Below, in pieces: positions 20,663 to 33,400 of a stretch of 64,000 nt of DNA (positions are counted from its first letter, which is position 1; the number at the start of each line of letters is the position of its first letter). The translations under genes and the position numbers were made by a program. Source of the DNA: Paramacrobiotus metropolitanus (Eukaryota > Tardigrada > Eutardigrada > Parachela > Macrobiotidae); NCBI RefSeq assembly GCF_019649055.1, contig NW_026570248.1, positions 186,001 through 250,000 of the forward strand, given 5' to 3'. The notes beneath the pieces were generated by a model that had not been told where the DNA came from, did no database searches, and was given only the letters and a program-made list of their open reading frames with translations.

Positions 20663-23600
20663 AAGCCCGACTCACTCACAAGTTCACAAACACTGCAGTT
20701 ATGACTGAACTGACGTGAACTTTTCAGAAGTTCACGTCAGTGTAACTTGTACGGTACGCACCGTATGCCGCTAAGCGCAGTATGCGGTAGCACAAAACAC
20801 ACACTACTGTCACACAGTGGGCAGACGCTGCTGGAAAGTCAGGAATGTTGCGCACATCATGCCATTGACCTACTTCGATCTGACAGCTACTACAGTAATT
20901 TGCCATGCAAAAGCGCACTATCTGTACTGCACACTAGCCTTGTAAACTTTTGCATAAAATTTGAGTGCCAAAGGCCCAAATTTGCCAAAAATTCTTTATT
21001 ATTGTACAAATTAACAGAAAATTGGGAACCTTTGCTTTTCACTTTGGAAGGCATTGCGTTTACATGCGATTGTGATTGTCTGAAAAGCTTTGTTGTTAGT
21101 TTTCGTCACTTATTTGCATACCTGTTAGATTGCCAATGTTATGATTGCTATCCACGATAAACCCCTGGAGTAACTACGATATCGAGGAGCAGTGAAACTC
21201 CAAAGCCAACTCCATTCTCCGTTGCAGCTTTGTTCGGTTTCTGCAACGAGTTTGTTGATTCCATGTGAATTGTGAGTTGTCTAAATTGCCAACTTGCCTC
21301 TCATGATATTTCCGTTGAATTTACAAAAGCTCTTGTAATAGATGCTGGTTGCAAGTGCAAACCATCTTCGTTTATGACTGGTTCTTCGATTCAGCAACAA
21401 CTGTAACATTGTTAGTACGTACTCAGTATCCATATTCTTATGGTATTCCCTGCCATTGTGCATTGCAAATTTTAACGGCTTTGAACTGTTAACCTATTAG
21501 ATTCTGACAAGATCATTGGACGATCCGCCTGCGAGTTGTAATTTTTGAGCTACTATACCAGCTTAGAAGATGCGAATTGTTTTTGCAGATCCCAGATCGT
21601 ACCGCGCACGGATTGCATCCTGCTGTACAGCACATTTTTTAGATTGCGAATCTGGAAATACTGGAGGATGGATGAGTGAAAGCAATTCAGGTTTGTTTCG
21701 AAAGAACTGACCGAATAAAACAATCACAAAGCACGGCTATCTTTTATGCTCTTATTTGTAGCGGATGGCGGAAAAACATGTAAATGTGAGCATTTACTGA
21801 TTTTAGTAAAATTTTACAGTTAAACAATAGATCTGATAGGCACAGCAATGTTACGTTGTAGATGATTGAACCTGAAGAGAGAAGATGAAATATTTTTCTC
21901 AGCGCGTTATTTGCAGGCTGTTTGGAGAGTTCTTTCTTTAAACTGCCGAGATGAAACATTTTTATGATAAATGCAACTGCGTATTGTGTAGGTTGAGTTT
22001 CGTTCGGTGGTACTACATTCACGTTCAGCAATAGTAAACTGATGCTCGCATAATTGGCATTTTTGAAAAAATTATCACGTGAACAAATACTAGAAATCTG
22101 GAACAACTGCTAGAAATCCTACTAATTTTGACATGTTTTGTTATCCAAAATTTGCGTAAGGTATCAGTTTTCGGCATTTTATAAATCTCTCTTAACTTGT
22201 CAGTGAAATAATCTTACCCTTGCCTCGCCGAATTCCTGTCACTGAGTGTGAATAGAATGGATGCCTCTCACTCACTAATACGTCACGTTTTTTTAAAAAA
22301 ATAATGCTTACATATCAGTCAGCTGGTACCTTGCAGGAAGCTGTTTGCTTTGTTTGTTTGGTGAAAACTCTTTCTGTGCGTGACAGCTTGCTCAGCAGAG
22401 GTTTGGTTTTATGTGCTTTAATAAGTTTTGAATTCTATCTTTTTATGATGCAAGGACAACAAACCTCCAAGATTGCGTCATACTGTTACGATATCGCCAT
22501 ATCGGGTATCTGCAGGATTGAATGATTGCATGACAACATATGGATGTATCTTTTTTAATGTTGTCACTGCTTGTGCTCAGTGTTTGCTACGTATTAAACG
22601 TTCTATCTTCTCGCACAAAAAGTGTTACTGTGAAGCATATTAATGACATTGCTGGATTTAGTATACCATGGTATTAAGTGGGTTTTTGTTTTAGTAAATT
22701 TTAGCATATATTTGGTTCAGAGTCCAGACAAATGAAACAAGGTAGTTATAGGGTTTTTACGCACAATTTAAGCGCTAAAAAGTAACCATTTTTCAGTCTT
22801 CACTTCGATTGTGTTACTATTTTCGATGTGGTGTGTCAATCACAGTCAAGAGTTTAATTATGATGTGTAAGGTTTGGTGCGTAAGGTGGCCAGCGTCTGA
22901 GTTTCTCGAACGTCATGATCGATAGTTATATCAGATTCAAATGATTTTACAGTTTACGTTTACACTTCATTGATTGGTTGCAAAATTGATTCCGAGAATC
23001 GGAATTCGTTACTTTAGAGTTTGAGTGGGAACAGTTGTCTCACAGCTTTTAGTGCTGCTAGTGAAATAAGTATACGAATATTATACAGGTTTGTTATCCT
23101 GTTACGTTTGGAAGATGGGCACAAGTACTCGTCAGCCGTCACTACTGTACTAGTTTTTGGAATTGGTTTTTTAATGTCAAAACGTGTTGGTACGGCTTTA
23201 ACTTAGTGAGCTTGTATGTATTGTGGGCGCAAAATTTGGGAATCGACTACTGTTTTCAGGCAACATTTTAATTTAGCGATTGCCAGCGATGTTTTCAGTA
23301 CTTCTACAAAGATATTTAGATTTATAGGGGTTTATCCCTATGTCTTGCTTCTGCCTTGCCGTTTAGGGTAGTCAGCATAACTCTTCGGATTTTTGTCGTT
23401 TTTTTAAGTTTAAGTTTAAATGAATGTGTAGTGTTACCACAGTCCGTAGTGTCACCGGTATGCTAGCACAGTATTGCTTTTGCTAATCGTATGTTCTTTT
23501 TTATAATAAAGTAATAATTTGCAACTTCCATCATGCTGTATAGCTTCATTTGCAAAACTCCTTCGCTAAGTGTAAAAATTAACTATTAAACGCTGCAGAA

Positions 23601-23758
23601 GACTGTATCCCGCAGGTATTCTTGTTCTTCGGTAGTACGTTATGTCACTTATGTGATACAAAATATTTACCTAATGATATAATGGATATGTGATTCACAG
23701 TGGTGTTATATCATGGCGTGTGGTGCCATAAGTTTTTGACCTTTCTGCCAGACTAACC
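20663..23758. other. Non-coding stretch upstream of ARNT
   Basis: No gene recognised. It includes a 14-bp perfect hairpin at 20709-20741 and a 137-codon plus-strand ORF at 20747-21160 without any domain. Much of it is probably promoter and 5' UTR or first intron of ARNT, because the first coding exon at 23759 follows T-rich sequence. Confidence 0.5.
20709..20741. repeat. 14-bp inverted repeat with TGACGT core
   Basis: ACTGACGTGAACTT (20709-20722) and AAGTTCACGTCAGT (20728-20741) are exact reverse complements separated by 5 bases. Each arm contains TGACGT, the CRE/ATF half motif. It lies 47 bp outside the transposon. Confidence 0.9.
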
Positions 23759-26700
23759 ATGAGCTCGTTCGTTATGCATTATAATCCCGAAACCTACAAT
23801 ACAAGCTCTGCAGCCTCGGACATGGTAAATGTTGCAACAACACAAGGTGCTGCCAACAGAGGATAGGAATTTTCTCATGATGACATGCATTGTCGTAATG
23901 CAGAGGTGATTTGCGCTTGTTTGCGCTGATGCTTGAAATGAGTTAATCAGTGCAGATTATACATGCGCAGTCACGGAACAGGATCTCTCAGGAAAATATA
24001 GGATATCTCCTGGGTAATAAAGCCAAAGGGAGGTTTGAACGATATGCTGGCAACCTGCGGTTTTTTCTCTCCTCTTAAGCTTCGCTGTTCCCATTTTGCG
24101 CCGTGATACCATTTATCGATTTTTCAACCTGTCTCCAGTGCCTCTTAAACACCGGAAACCATAAGAAAAGCAGGTTGTTTGCTGTTATTCTGTTTCTTAA
24201 CCGTTCTCATGAATAATATTGACGACGGCACAGGTTACCAGGTAGTAAATTCGCACTGCAGCTGGATATCCAATCGTTTCTCCAAAACCCGAAATTTTTT
24301 GAACAACGGTTTATGCTTATCCGTACTCAGAGTGTGGCGCCTTATTGCCAACGTTGCATAATTAAGCGGTACAGGTGTTGTTTTGGATGAAATTTAAATC
24401 ATATAACGCTCAAGTGGTGTCCACGTGTTAGCGTGGTGAAAGGTTTTTGGAGTATTCATCTTTTTGCCTCGTTTCCGGCAAAATCTACTGTATTATTACA
24501 CGTGAGACTCGTGCTCTGTCTTACGATTGATACCGTAGAAAATGGATTGGAGATCAAATATTGATCATGATCATCCGGCATTTTTTCAGCCTAATTTTTC
24601 GATGGACGCGCAGTGTCATTTAGAAGGATATTCGGCTGGGTGCGTCACGTACTGGTACACTGTTTACTAGACACATACCGTAGATGATGATGATAGCGCT
24701 TGTGCTCCCGGAACATTAAAATTTCATCCTGCCATGATATTTGTCAACGCGATCACTTTACAGTCTTCTGTTTTGGAACTGCTACGTGCAGATATCTGTT
24801 CCGATAATTTGTTACGTTTTGTACTCTCTGTTGTTGAAGGCGGCTTTGATATTATGTGAATAAATTCCAGTATCCTATGCTCAAAAGTGTCCGTTTATAC
24901 ATACAAACTTTGTCCGTGTGTGCCTCTGCGTGTGAGACTGCAGTACTTACAAGTTACAAGACTTAAAAAATTTGATATGCCCACATGAATCGCTTAGAGA
25001 TCTGCTTTTTTCGCCGTTTAGATAAGCGTCGAAGAATTTCTAATTAAATTTTATTGCACAGGTTCGGCAATGATGGAGTGAATGCCCACGCTAGTAATTC
25101 GACAAAGTACTCAAGAATGGAAGAAGTGGAAAGTATTCAGGATAAAGAGCGATATGCTCGTGAGAATCACAGCGAGATTGAACGCCGACGTAGGAATAAA
25201 ATGACAGCATACATCACCGAATTGTCCGACATGGTCCCTACCTGTTCTGCTTTGGCTCGCAAGCCGGATAAGCTGACCATTTTAAGAATGGCGGTGGCTC
25301 ACATGAAAACATTGCGAGGTACTGGTTTCCGTTAAATAATCTTATTACGTACTAACTTTTGCCCGTTTGTGTAGTACTGTATGTAGCAATGTAATTATTT
25401 TTGCTGTTTGCGTTTATTTTTTTATCGAAACTGATAGGGTATGTGGACTGTATAATAAACTTACATTTTGAAGAAAAAAGTTAACTATGTCTGCATTCAA
25501 TTTTTTCGTTAATGCGTCAATGTTTCTGGCAGTATTTCTATCGTGATCTGTCGGAGTTATTTAACAAACGTGTTGTATCACATCTCCATTATATCAATAC
25601 GATTGCATTGCAGTGAGTGCACAGATTTACAGCTTTTATTGGGGTGAATTTTAGGGACCGGAAATACAGACGGAAACAACTACAAACCGTCATTCTTGAC
25701 AGATCAGGAATTAAAACACCTCATTCTTGAAGCGGCAGATGGTTTTCTATTTATCGTGGCGTGCGATCCAGAAGCGCATATCATGTACTTGTCAGATTCC
25801 ACTACTGCCGTCCTGAATCAGCCTTACGCAGAATGGACGGGTGCCTCCTTCTTCGATCTGATACATCCCGAAGACCATGAAAAGGTCAGGGAGCAGCTCC
25901 AAAGCCAGGAATCTCAGACATCCGGCCGAATCTTGGATCTGAAAACTGGGACAATCAGAAAAGAAGGCCACCAGGTAATAACAGATTTCGAATAATAATT
26001 GGATGTTTTGCATTGTGCCAGGCTTATAATCTCGCTACGTGCGGTGAATCTGCGTATGATTGTCGTCATTGTCAGTTTGTAGTTAATTTGTATTTGTGCC
26101 ACTACGATGATATTATCTGACAATTATTTTTTAGTATTAATGTATTGGCTGACTGCTGTTGAAAGTGTAACTTGTTCATTCAGTTTATTCCTTACCTTTT
26201 GCTTTGATTTTCTGCAGTCATCCATGCGCGTTCAAATGGGATCCCGTCGCTCATTTATTTGCCGTATGTTAGTGGGTAATGCCACTCCGGATGCCATGTA
26301 CCTGAATTCCCGACACTATTACCGCATGCGTCATCGAGCCTCATTGGGGCCCAGCGCCGATGGACGGCATTACGTGGTTGTGCATTGTTCCGGCTATGTG
26401 AAAAATTGGTCTGGTCCGGGCGGCAACAGTCAGCGCGAAGCGGCTGCAGACATGGATGAACCGAGTACATCGAGCGGCCAGAACCAGTCCAGCGGAAATT
26501 GTGTCCTTGTTGCGATTGGCCGATTGCAGATGACCAGTATTCCGAATACATCAGATCTGGATGACAACACCATGCCTTACGAGTTTGTTACTCGTCATTC
26601 GGCCGATGGCAATACTCTTTTTGTCGATCCAAGGTATTTATTAGTATTACACTGCGTTTCATATCTTGGCTGAAACAACCTGATATCGCGGATCGGTTCG

Positions 26701-28164
26701 GTTTAGAATAACTCCGATTTTGCAATTTTTGCCTACCGATGTTTTGGGCAAGCCATTGCTGGACATGGTACATCCGGAAGACCAAAAGGAGCTTGCAGAA
26801 TGTTTCGATATGGGTAAGTAAACCAGAATTTTTTCCGTCTTTTGATATATAAATTTGTGTATTTAAGTACATCGGTTTCTTTTGTAGCACTGAAAGCGAA
26901 AGGTCAGCCGGCACAGAAGGTTATACGCTTCAAAACGAAAAACGGCGACTATGATTTGCTTCGGAGCGTTATGTATGCATTTTTAAACCCTTATTCCGAT
27001 GAACTGGAATTCGTTGTGGGCACTCATTCATCCGTGAAGTACGCCAGGTTGAATCAAAGCCGTTATAGCGGCGTGTGTAATTGTTTTTAACGCGGTGAAA
27101 ACATTTTATTCCAGGGCCCTTCAACAACAGGAAACAATGAACAATGCTGTTATGGCTGGCGTGGGCCCGACTATGGATCATTCGGTTCACACGGCTGATC
27201 ATTCCGGTTCCTACGCAGGGCACGACACATCAGCATCTTCGTCTATGATGCCCAGCACATCGGGATCTCGTGCAAAACCATATTGTTCTTCATCACCCTC
27301 AGTCCAGTCCGCTAACTCCAGTCTGCCACGGAGTGCCAACAACCACGGATCAATATACGGTCATTCCAGCACTCATGCGACTGCTGGTAAGTACAAATCT
27401 GATATGGGTGCTCAGCAGCATTACTTGCTGCTGAAACCAACGAGGGGAAATTTTATTTCCAGGTGTGGTGCCAGATTTCTTGAACGTATAAACAGAATGG
27501 TTCTAGACTCAGTAATTTTAGCCTTTGATTATGAGATTCTTCAGGCTGGTGGGCACTCATTATTACTACCACGTAAAATTGATAAGATACTTTGATTCGT
27601 TAATTGCTCGTTGCGTCTTGCATTCGGCCTTTGGAAAGGAAGGTAATTTTTATTTACCCCCTTTGACGCGTCTTGTACAATATTGTAGGCACTTCCCGCG
27701 CGAGCAACAGTGCTGTCTACATGCCATCCAGTAGCTACCAAGCCGACACGGCTTACCCTGCGTTGCCATTGGCATCGCAAGCCAACGTGGCACCAGCTGC
27801 ATGGCCCAGCGTACCACGGTACGACGGTACGGAGGCGGCCGGATTTTCCCAGCCAGGTCATTCCGCCTACTCCAACATGGTATCCTCCTCGCTGTACCCG
27901 TCTTCGGTGCCAGGACATGCCCCATTCGCCCAGGTATCCGGTCGGAGTTACACCGGGGTCTGGCCGCAGCAGCAGGCCTGGAATAGCCTCCCAACTGGTG
28001 ATGCGCATATCCAGCCCAGCAGCAGTGCCAGCACTAGTGGCAGCCATCCTCTGCAGACCGGCGAAGATATGGCCGACTACTATCGAAATATGCATGTGTA
28101 TGATCCTAGCAGTGTGCAGGATATGTCGACTGCATACAATCATTATCCCGATCAACATTTATAA
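23759..28164 (+). CDS. ARNT/tango, bHLH-PAS transcription factor
   Basis: ARNT is the common heterodimer partner of bHLH-PAS factors such as HIF, AHR, SIM and trachealess; it acts in the nucleus at E-box-like elements. Nine exons: 23759-23824, 24539-24639, 25062-25318, 25655-25974, 26218-26633, 26707-26813, 26888-27038, 27115-27386, 27689-28164. All phases agree, total 2,166 nt, 721 aa. The start is [14 protein letters not shown]. The basic helix-loop-helix ([34 protein letters not shown]) is at about 88-140, PAS-A begins near 155 ([19 protein letters not shown]) and PAS-B is at about 375-472 ([21 protein letters not shown]). The rest is a Ser/Gln/Tyr-rich C-terminus ending [11 protein letters not shown]. 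Wording such as [19 protein letters not shown] identifies ARNT rather than BMAL/cycle. The gene is complete, with large 5' introns and short later ones (73-76 nt). It converges on the gene at 28609. Confidence 0.95.
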
Positions 28165-28608
28165 CATGGTGAATCTCTCTCACGGCATTATCATGTATTA
28201 TGTACGTTGTAGCATTCCGTTTTTGTTGAATTTACTGTCCTTTATGCAGAACAGGCAGCGCTTATGTTAGCCTGTGTACAATACATTGTACAGTAAATGC
28301 GTTCTTCTCTTTTGTTAACAGATCTGCTCTTATTATGGTGTTTTTGTTGTGTGTACGTAAAGGGCAGTGTAATTTCGTACTCTACTAATTCTTTCATTTT
28401 GAATCTTTTTTTTATTGCGTTGTCTGTTTTCTGCGCTGCGTATTCGATGTTACTCTACGGGCTATTTGCAGTTTTGCTTCAAAAAAATACAATCATATCG
28501 TCGCAATGTTTGAATGGGGTAGCTGCACGCACTAGGGTAGAGCATGGCCAAAATAATCAGAACATTTAGGCGAATAATTATCATTTTTATTGTATATGCG
28601 TTGGTTTT
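28165..28608. other. Convergent 3' intergenic region
   Basis: 444 bp between the ARNT stop and the stop of the minus-strand coiled-coil gene. It should contain both 3' UTRs. No ORF or hairpin terminator of note. Confidence 0.6.
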
Positions 28609-30469
28609 TTACATACTCGAAAGCATAGATTGCGCTAGCAGGCGTATGTGAGCGTCTTCCTCTTCCTGGTTTTTCTTTTGAGTTTGGAAAAATTCAGTGG
28701 TACCATCTGCCAGAGCCTTTTCTCGTTCTTTTCTATCCTGGATTTGATAGCGCAAGATATCCGCATTCTCCAGGGCCTGTTGTCGGCGCAACGCTTCTAC
28801 TTCTTCTCGGCGTTTGAGAAACAGTGCTGCTTCAACGGCTTGTTGCTCCTTTTCCTGTTCTTTCTCCTTCCTGCGGTGCACTTTGTCAAGCCCTGTCGAA
28901 ATTTATTGTACGTAACTTTCAGTTTGACGACTGTTATGGTTGATTAGGTATGTTTTAAAAATCATTGAGTTGTAAATCATACAACTAAAACTTTCCAATC
29001 TGAAAACTTCACCTTTTGCCAACATAGCGCGGCGTTACGCTAACGGCAGCAGGTTAGCAACTTTAATATGCTCATTAGTCATTCATTACTCATTAGCTGA
29101 CATGAGCGTACTTTAATACCATGGTGAACTACAATTTCGTACTCGTATTATCCTAATAATATATCGTTTGTAATACGTAGTAACACTGCTATCGGGCACC
29201 TTTAATGTGAATTTGATTGTCTAGTTCTTTGTTTATCCGGTACTGTAATCCTTGTCTTGCTTTAAGATTGTTGAGAAACGTATATAACGCTTCATATTGT
29301 TGCTCTCTCTGCATTTCAGCAATATGTTTATCCAAGGCATCGTTGCCGGAAGCGGACATCAGTTGTTGGCTGTATTGCTGCTGTGCGAAATATTCTTGGC
29401 GTAACTGACTCTAAAAATTATGTTTAGGCTTAATTTTACTGAAACAACTGATGAGCTCTGGTTGTCTGTTTACCTTTGCTTTTTTCTCTGCTGCTAGCCT
29501 TTCTGTTTTTTCCTTTTCAAGGTATTTGATCGTCTCTTCTGCTTCTTTCTGCTCGCGCTGCAGTGCTTGCTGTCGTTCTTCATGAATCGAATTGTGTTCC
29601 TTTGTATGAATTTCACTTCTTTTGGTTTTTTCCTCCAGCCTACGCTGGAAATCTTCTCTGAAGCTGTCGAAGCGCAATTGCTCTGATTTAAACAATGTTT
29701 TATCTCTTTCCACCAGTCGCTGCATTTTGCGTTGCTTTTTGTTGTCGGCATTTTGTTGAATTTGTTCCTGTATACGCTGCTGCGCTTGCTGTTCTAATTT
29801 GTGTTTCTCTTCCGCTTCAGCTTGTAGCTGCGCTTGTTCTTTTGCTGCCGATTCCTTGGCAAGCGCGTGATAAAATTCATCTACTTGGCTGTCTTCCATT
29901 TCATCCAGAGCTTTATAAAGCATTTGCTCTCCGAGGTGTTTGACCGCATCGTATTTGTGTTTCACATATTCCAGATTTCGCAGTTTATCAGCACTCATAC
30001 CATTTCTAAAACATTTCGAACACGATTTACTACCTGCAAAAGCGCCTGCTGAAAATATTGCATAAATTTGTAGAAGAGACCATAAAATAATAATCTTACT
30101 TCCAGATTCTTTCGTATTGCTGATCAACGTAATTTCGCTCCTGTGCTTCATGTTTTGCCCTTAAATGCTCTGCTTTAACCCTCATTTCATCCAGTCGGGT
30201 GGGCTTATCGCTCTGGATTTTTGCGCCTTCCTGTTGCTCTTGGGCGTAGTCCTTATACAGCACGTTCTGCAACCTGTATGGCTATATATTTCATCGACAT
30301 TTTCTGGGAAATCTTAGTCGGCCATTAAAATGTACAGCCATACTCTTTCTGTCGATCAGAAAAGAACAGCCCACGCTGATGCCGCGCCCGTTCGGCAGCT
30401 GCATTTTCCCGCGCTTCTCAGTCGTTCGTTATTGCGGTTCTCGTATTTTGCCGGACGGTCGTGGCAGAT
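28609..30469 (-). CDS. CFAP53/CCDC11-like coiled-coil protein
   Basis: Exons 30100-30273, 29474-30005, 29200-29410 and 28609-28892 join in phase; an upstream exon lies at about 30338-30469. The protein is almost entirely helical and charged, rich in Glu, Lys, Gln and Arg (FREDFQRRLEEKTKRSEIHT, LEKEKTERLAAEKKAK), and ends HIRLLAQSMLSSM. The arrangement resembles the trichohyalin-plectin-homology region of CFAP53, a microtubule inner protein of cilia; other coiled-coil axonemal proteins (CFAP45, MNS1) are possible. In the 5' exon the two halves (KYENRNNERL and AAERARHQRGLFFSDRQKEY) are in different frames, offset by one base near 30417. The true N-terminus was not found. It converges with ARNT. 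Confidence 0.6.
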
Positions 30470-33400
30470 CTAAACTATTAGAAGGTGTACACTGTAGCGG
30501 ACTATTCCGCACGGATGTGAATGCAGTCAACATGTGACCTTTTCTTAAAGGTAGTTGCTCAGTTTACTATAAAACTGCATTACTTAACAATAATAAGCTT
30601 CCTACCGCTGCTTTTATGCGCCGTATTTTCTCCAACTTTGTTAGCTGCAAATCTTCTATCGCCTCCGGCATTTTTAGATGGAGTATATGAACTGCAGTTG
30701 TTCGTCACATACAGTGAAATTTTATAATCTCCCTTCGACAAATTATAAAGGTTACGCACTATTTTGGTCACACAGATATCATCGTGCCAAGCAAGCAGAT
30801 TCTGTTTGCTAAAAGAATAGTCTAAGGTATTCACGTCGTACGAGTAACATCACTTTAGAGCGTGCTGTAATCGGACCGATTACAGTGTTCGACGTGTACT
30901 GCACTTTCAAACATTATGAATTCCAGCCCTTGTCGATGTACAGAGTAGTTCCAAATCCAAACTTGATAAAACTTCACATTTTTTGGTTAACAGCATCAAA
31001 AAGTTGCAAATTCTGGCCAATGTAACAAAAACTTGTCAGAGCAAGTGCCACGACTATGGATAACGAGCGCTTTTAAAAGGTGATAAATAATAAATAATAG
31101 TTTACTGTATACTCATACCGTTAGGTCGCACAGTGTTTCTTAGAAACGGAGAACAAGCATTAGTAGTGCTATACTTTGTTTATTCATGCTTTAGCCGTTT
31201 GGCGTTGATGTGTTTTAAGATTACACAATTTGATAATTTGATAAAGGGTTTGACAGCCAGCTTAATAATATTAAACATTCATAACTGTATTATATTACGT
31301 ACACAGAAATGCTAAAACAACCGAAATCTAGTTTTAGTTTGCGATGACTTCTACCGTACGCGCACTGTTGCGTACTTTGTAGTTCTGTTTTGTTGTTTTG
31401 TTGCTCATATCAATTTCTTTTATAAATGTTTGATTTTTTAGCAATATTTGGAGGTTCAAGTATGGCATGCTTTACCTCGTACTTACTTTTGGTTTTGGAA
31501 TAGTTTTATTTAAACTTGATTTTTTTAGTTTATAATTATCGCTGCCTCGCAACCTGGTCTGAACGAGATACTAGACGAGGCATAATTTTGTGAGCGCTAC
31601 AAAACCCCCCGCTATTGTTTTAGCATTCCTGCTGAGAATGGCCCTCCCTTCTCATTAACTCGTCCAGACTAAGTGGCGAATAAGTAGTACTAACGTCAAA
31701 TATGCTAAACGTCAGCTGTCCATAATCTGCAAAAACTGTCAAATTGTTGTGAAAGTCTCATTAAATGTCATGTATGGATGGCCTTGTATGCATGGTCCGG
31801 TGAGGACATACTCAAACTGTGGCATTAAAACAGCAGAAAAGGTGGCTGCACCACTAGAACGCCCAGCTAACTGGATAACAATCATATGCCTCCCATGATC
31901 CGCACTTGATAACACCTCGCCCGATTTGTCCCGCATAATACACACGACTCTGCCCTTCCAACTGAACCTCACTGCAACCATTGGGAGGTCTACATGCAGG
32001 ACAAAAGGCGTTCGAGCGTCTGCTCGGGTCTGAATGAACTCTCATGACAACCTTGCAAAAACAATTACAAATACATGTATAGTTAATGAAGTGCCAAGTT
32101 TACATCATTGTTGCAATATCAGTATATTATCACTCAACAGCCGTTAGAATGCCCATTGTTTTAGATCATTCAAAATGGCTGAATACAAAGAAAACTCTAC
32201 AGCCTAAACAAATTTTGCCATACTCCAGTCGACAAATTTCTTTCTAAGTATAAGGATTATTTCGTTTTGGGGTGTGTGCATATGCTAAGATAAATAATCT
32301 GCATACGGAAATGCCATTGATCTGAGCCTCATTGTATTGTACAGTGTCTCTGTTCGAGCAATAACTGTACATATGATGTAGCAGTAATTTAAATGTACAT
32401 ACTTATTATTCCTGTTCAAATGTAATTCTACATCTTAAGTACTTCTATGGCATTTATTTAATACTTTCGTAATAGTGGTTGATATTCTTTACTACACAGT
32501 TGCTCATTGATCATTTTAATAATATGAATGCACATTTACACATAACGAAGCACGTAAAAACGCTCAGGTGGAAATATTGCTGGGTCGATGGTCATAATGA
32601 GTTGCCCTATTTCAAAATTACTGCAAAATGGTTGCATTATTACACTGGTGCGGTATCATCACCGCAAAATCGTGAAATCCGAAAAGCGCTTTGTGGGGAT
32701 ACCGTATAATCTTGCTGCTATAATTTGACTTGTTCCAAGGATGTAGCGATCTGTGACGAAACACACCTTATTAGGGCATGGAATCGTGAAGCCGAATATC
32801 AAGCTGACACACCTATATAGATATACGTAGAAGTACGATTGTATGTATGCTTCTGCTGCGTACATGCATATACATATACACAGGAAGTCCCATTAATCAC
32901 GCAGAGTTGTTGATCTCCAAGGGAGTTCGATTTGAAAGAACTATTCGGGAGCACTGCACGTTATTGCTGATACATATTGATATACACAGAAGCACAGTCA
33001 CAGTCTTTTGATCATTTCCTGTTATTTGCGTATGTTGAAATAATTGTTCAGGCATACAAAATGAGAGCTTACCGAAAGCAATCAGTTGTTTGAGACTAAT
33101 CGATAAAAACTTGACGATTGTTAGTAATAATACCCTTCGTGCACCGATAATGTATAGCGGAACTGGTCAGAGAAGGAGAACGGTTCGCCTGACTGAAGGA
33201 TGCAGTATTATTAGTAACCTTTTAAAGAATTTCATCGTTTCCTCTAATTAGCACTGTGTAGGCAGTACGCACAATTCCATTGACGTTAGGCTAAAATCAA
33301 TTATTGTCGTGCTGCCATTACATCAAGTGATTTTATCCCATGTTTATTGAATTACACGCTGGAACGGATAATGGGATCAAAATCCCAGATTGACGATTGA

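Noticed and set aside
20747-21160. 137-codon plus-strand ORF
   Set aside because: No domain, no splice context, and unremarkable composition; likely chance.
23759-28164. BMAL/cycle instead of ARNT
   Set aside because: The bHLH and PAS wording ([42 protein letters not shown]) is that of ARNT; BMAL differs at several of these positions.
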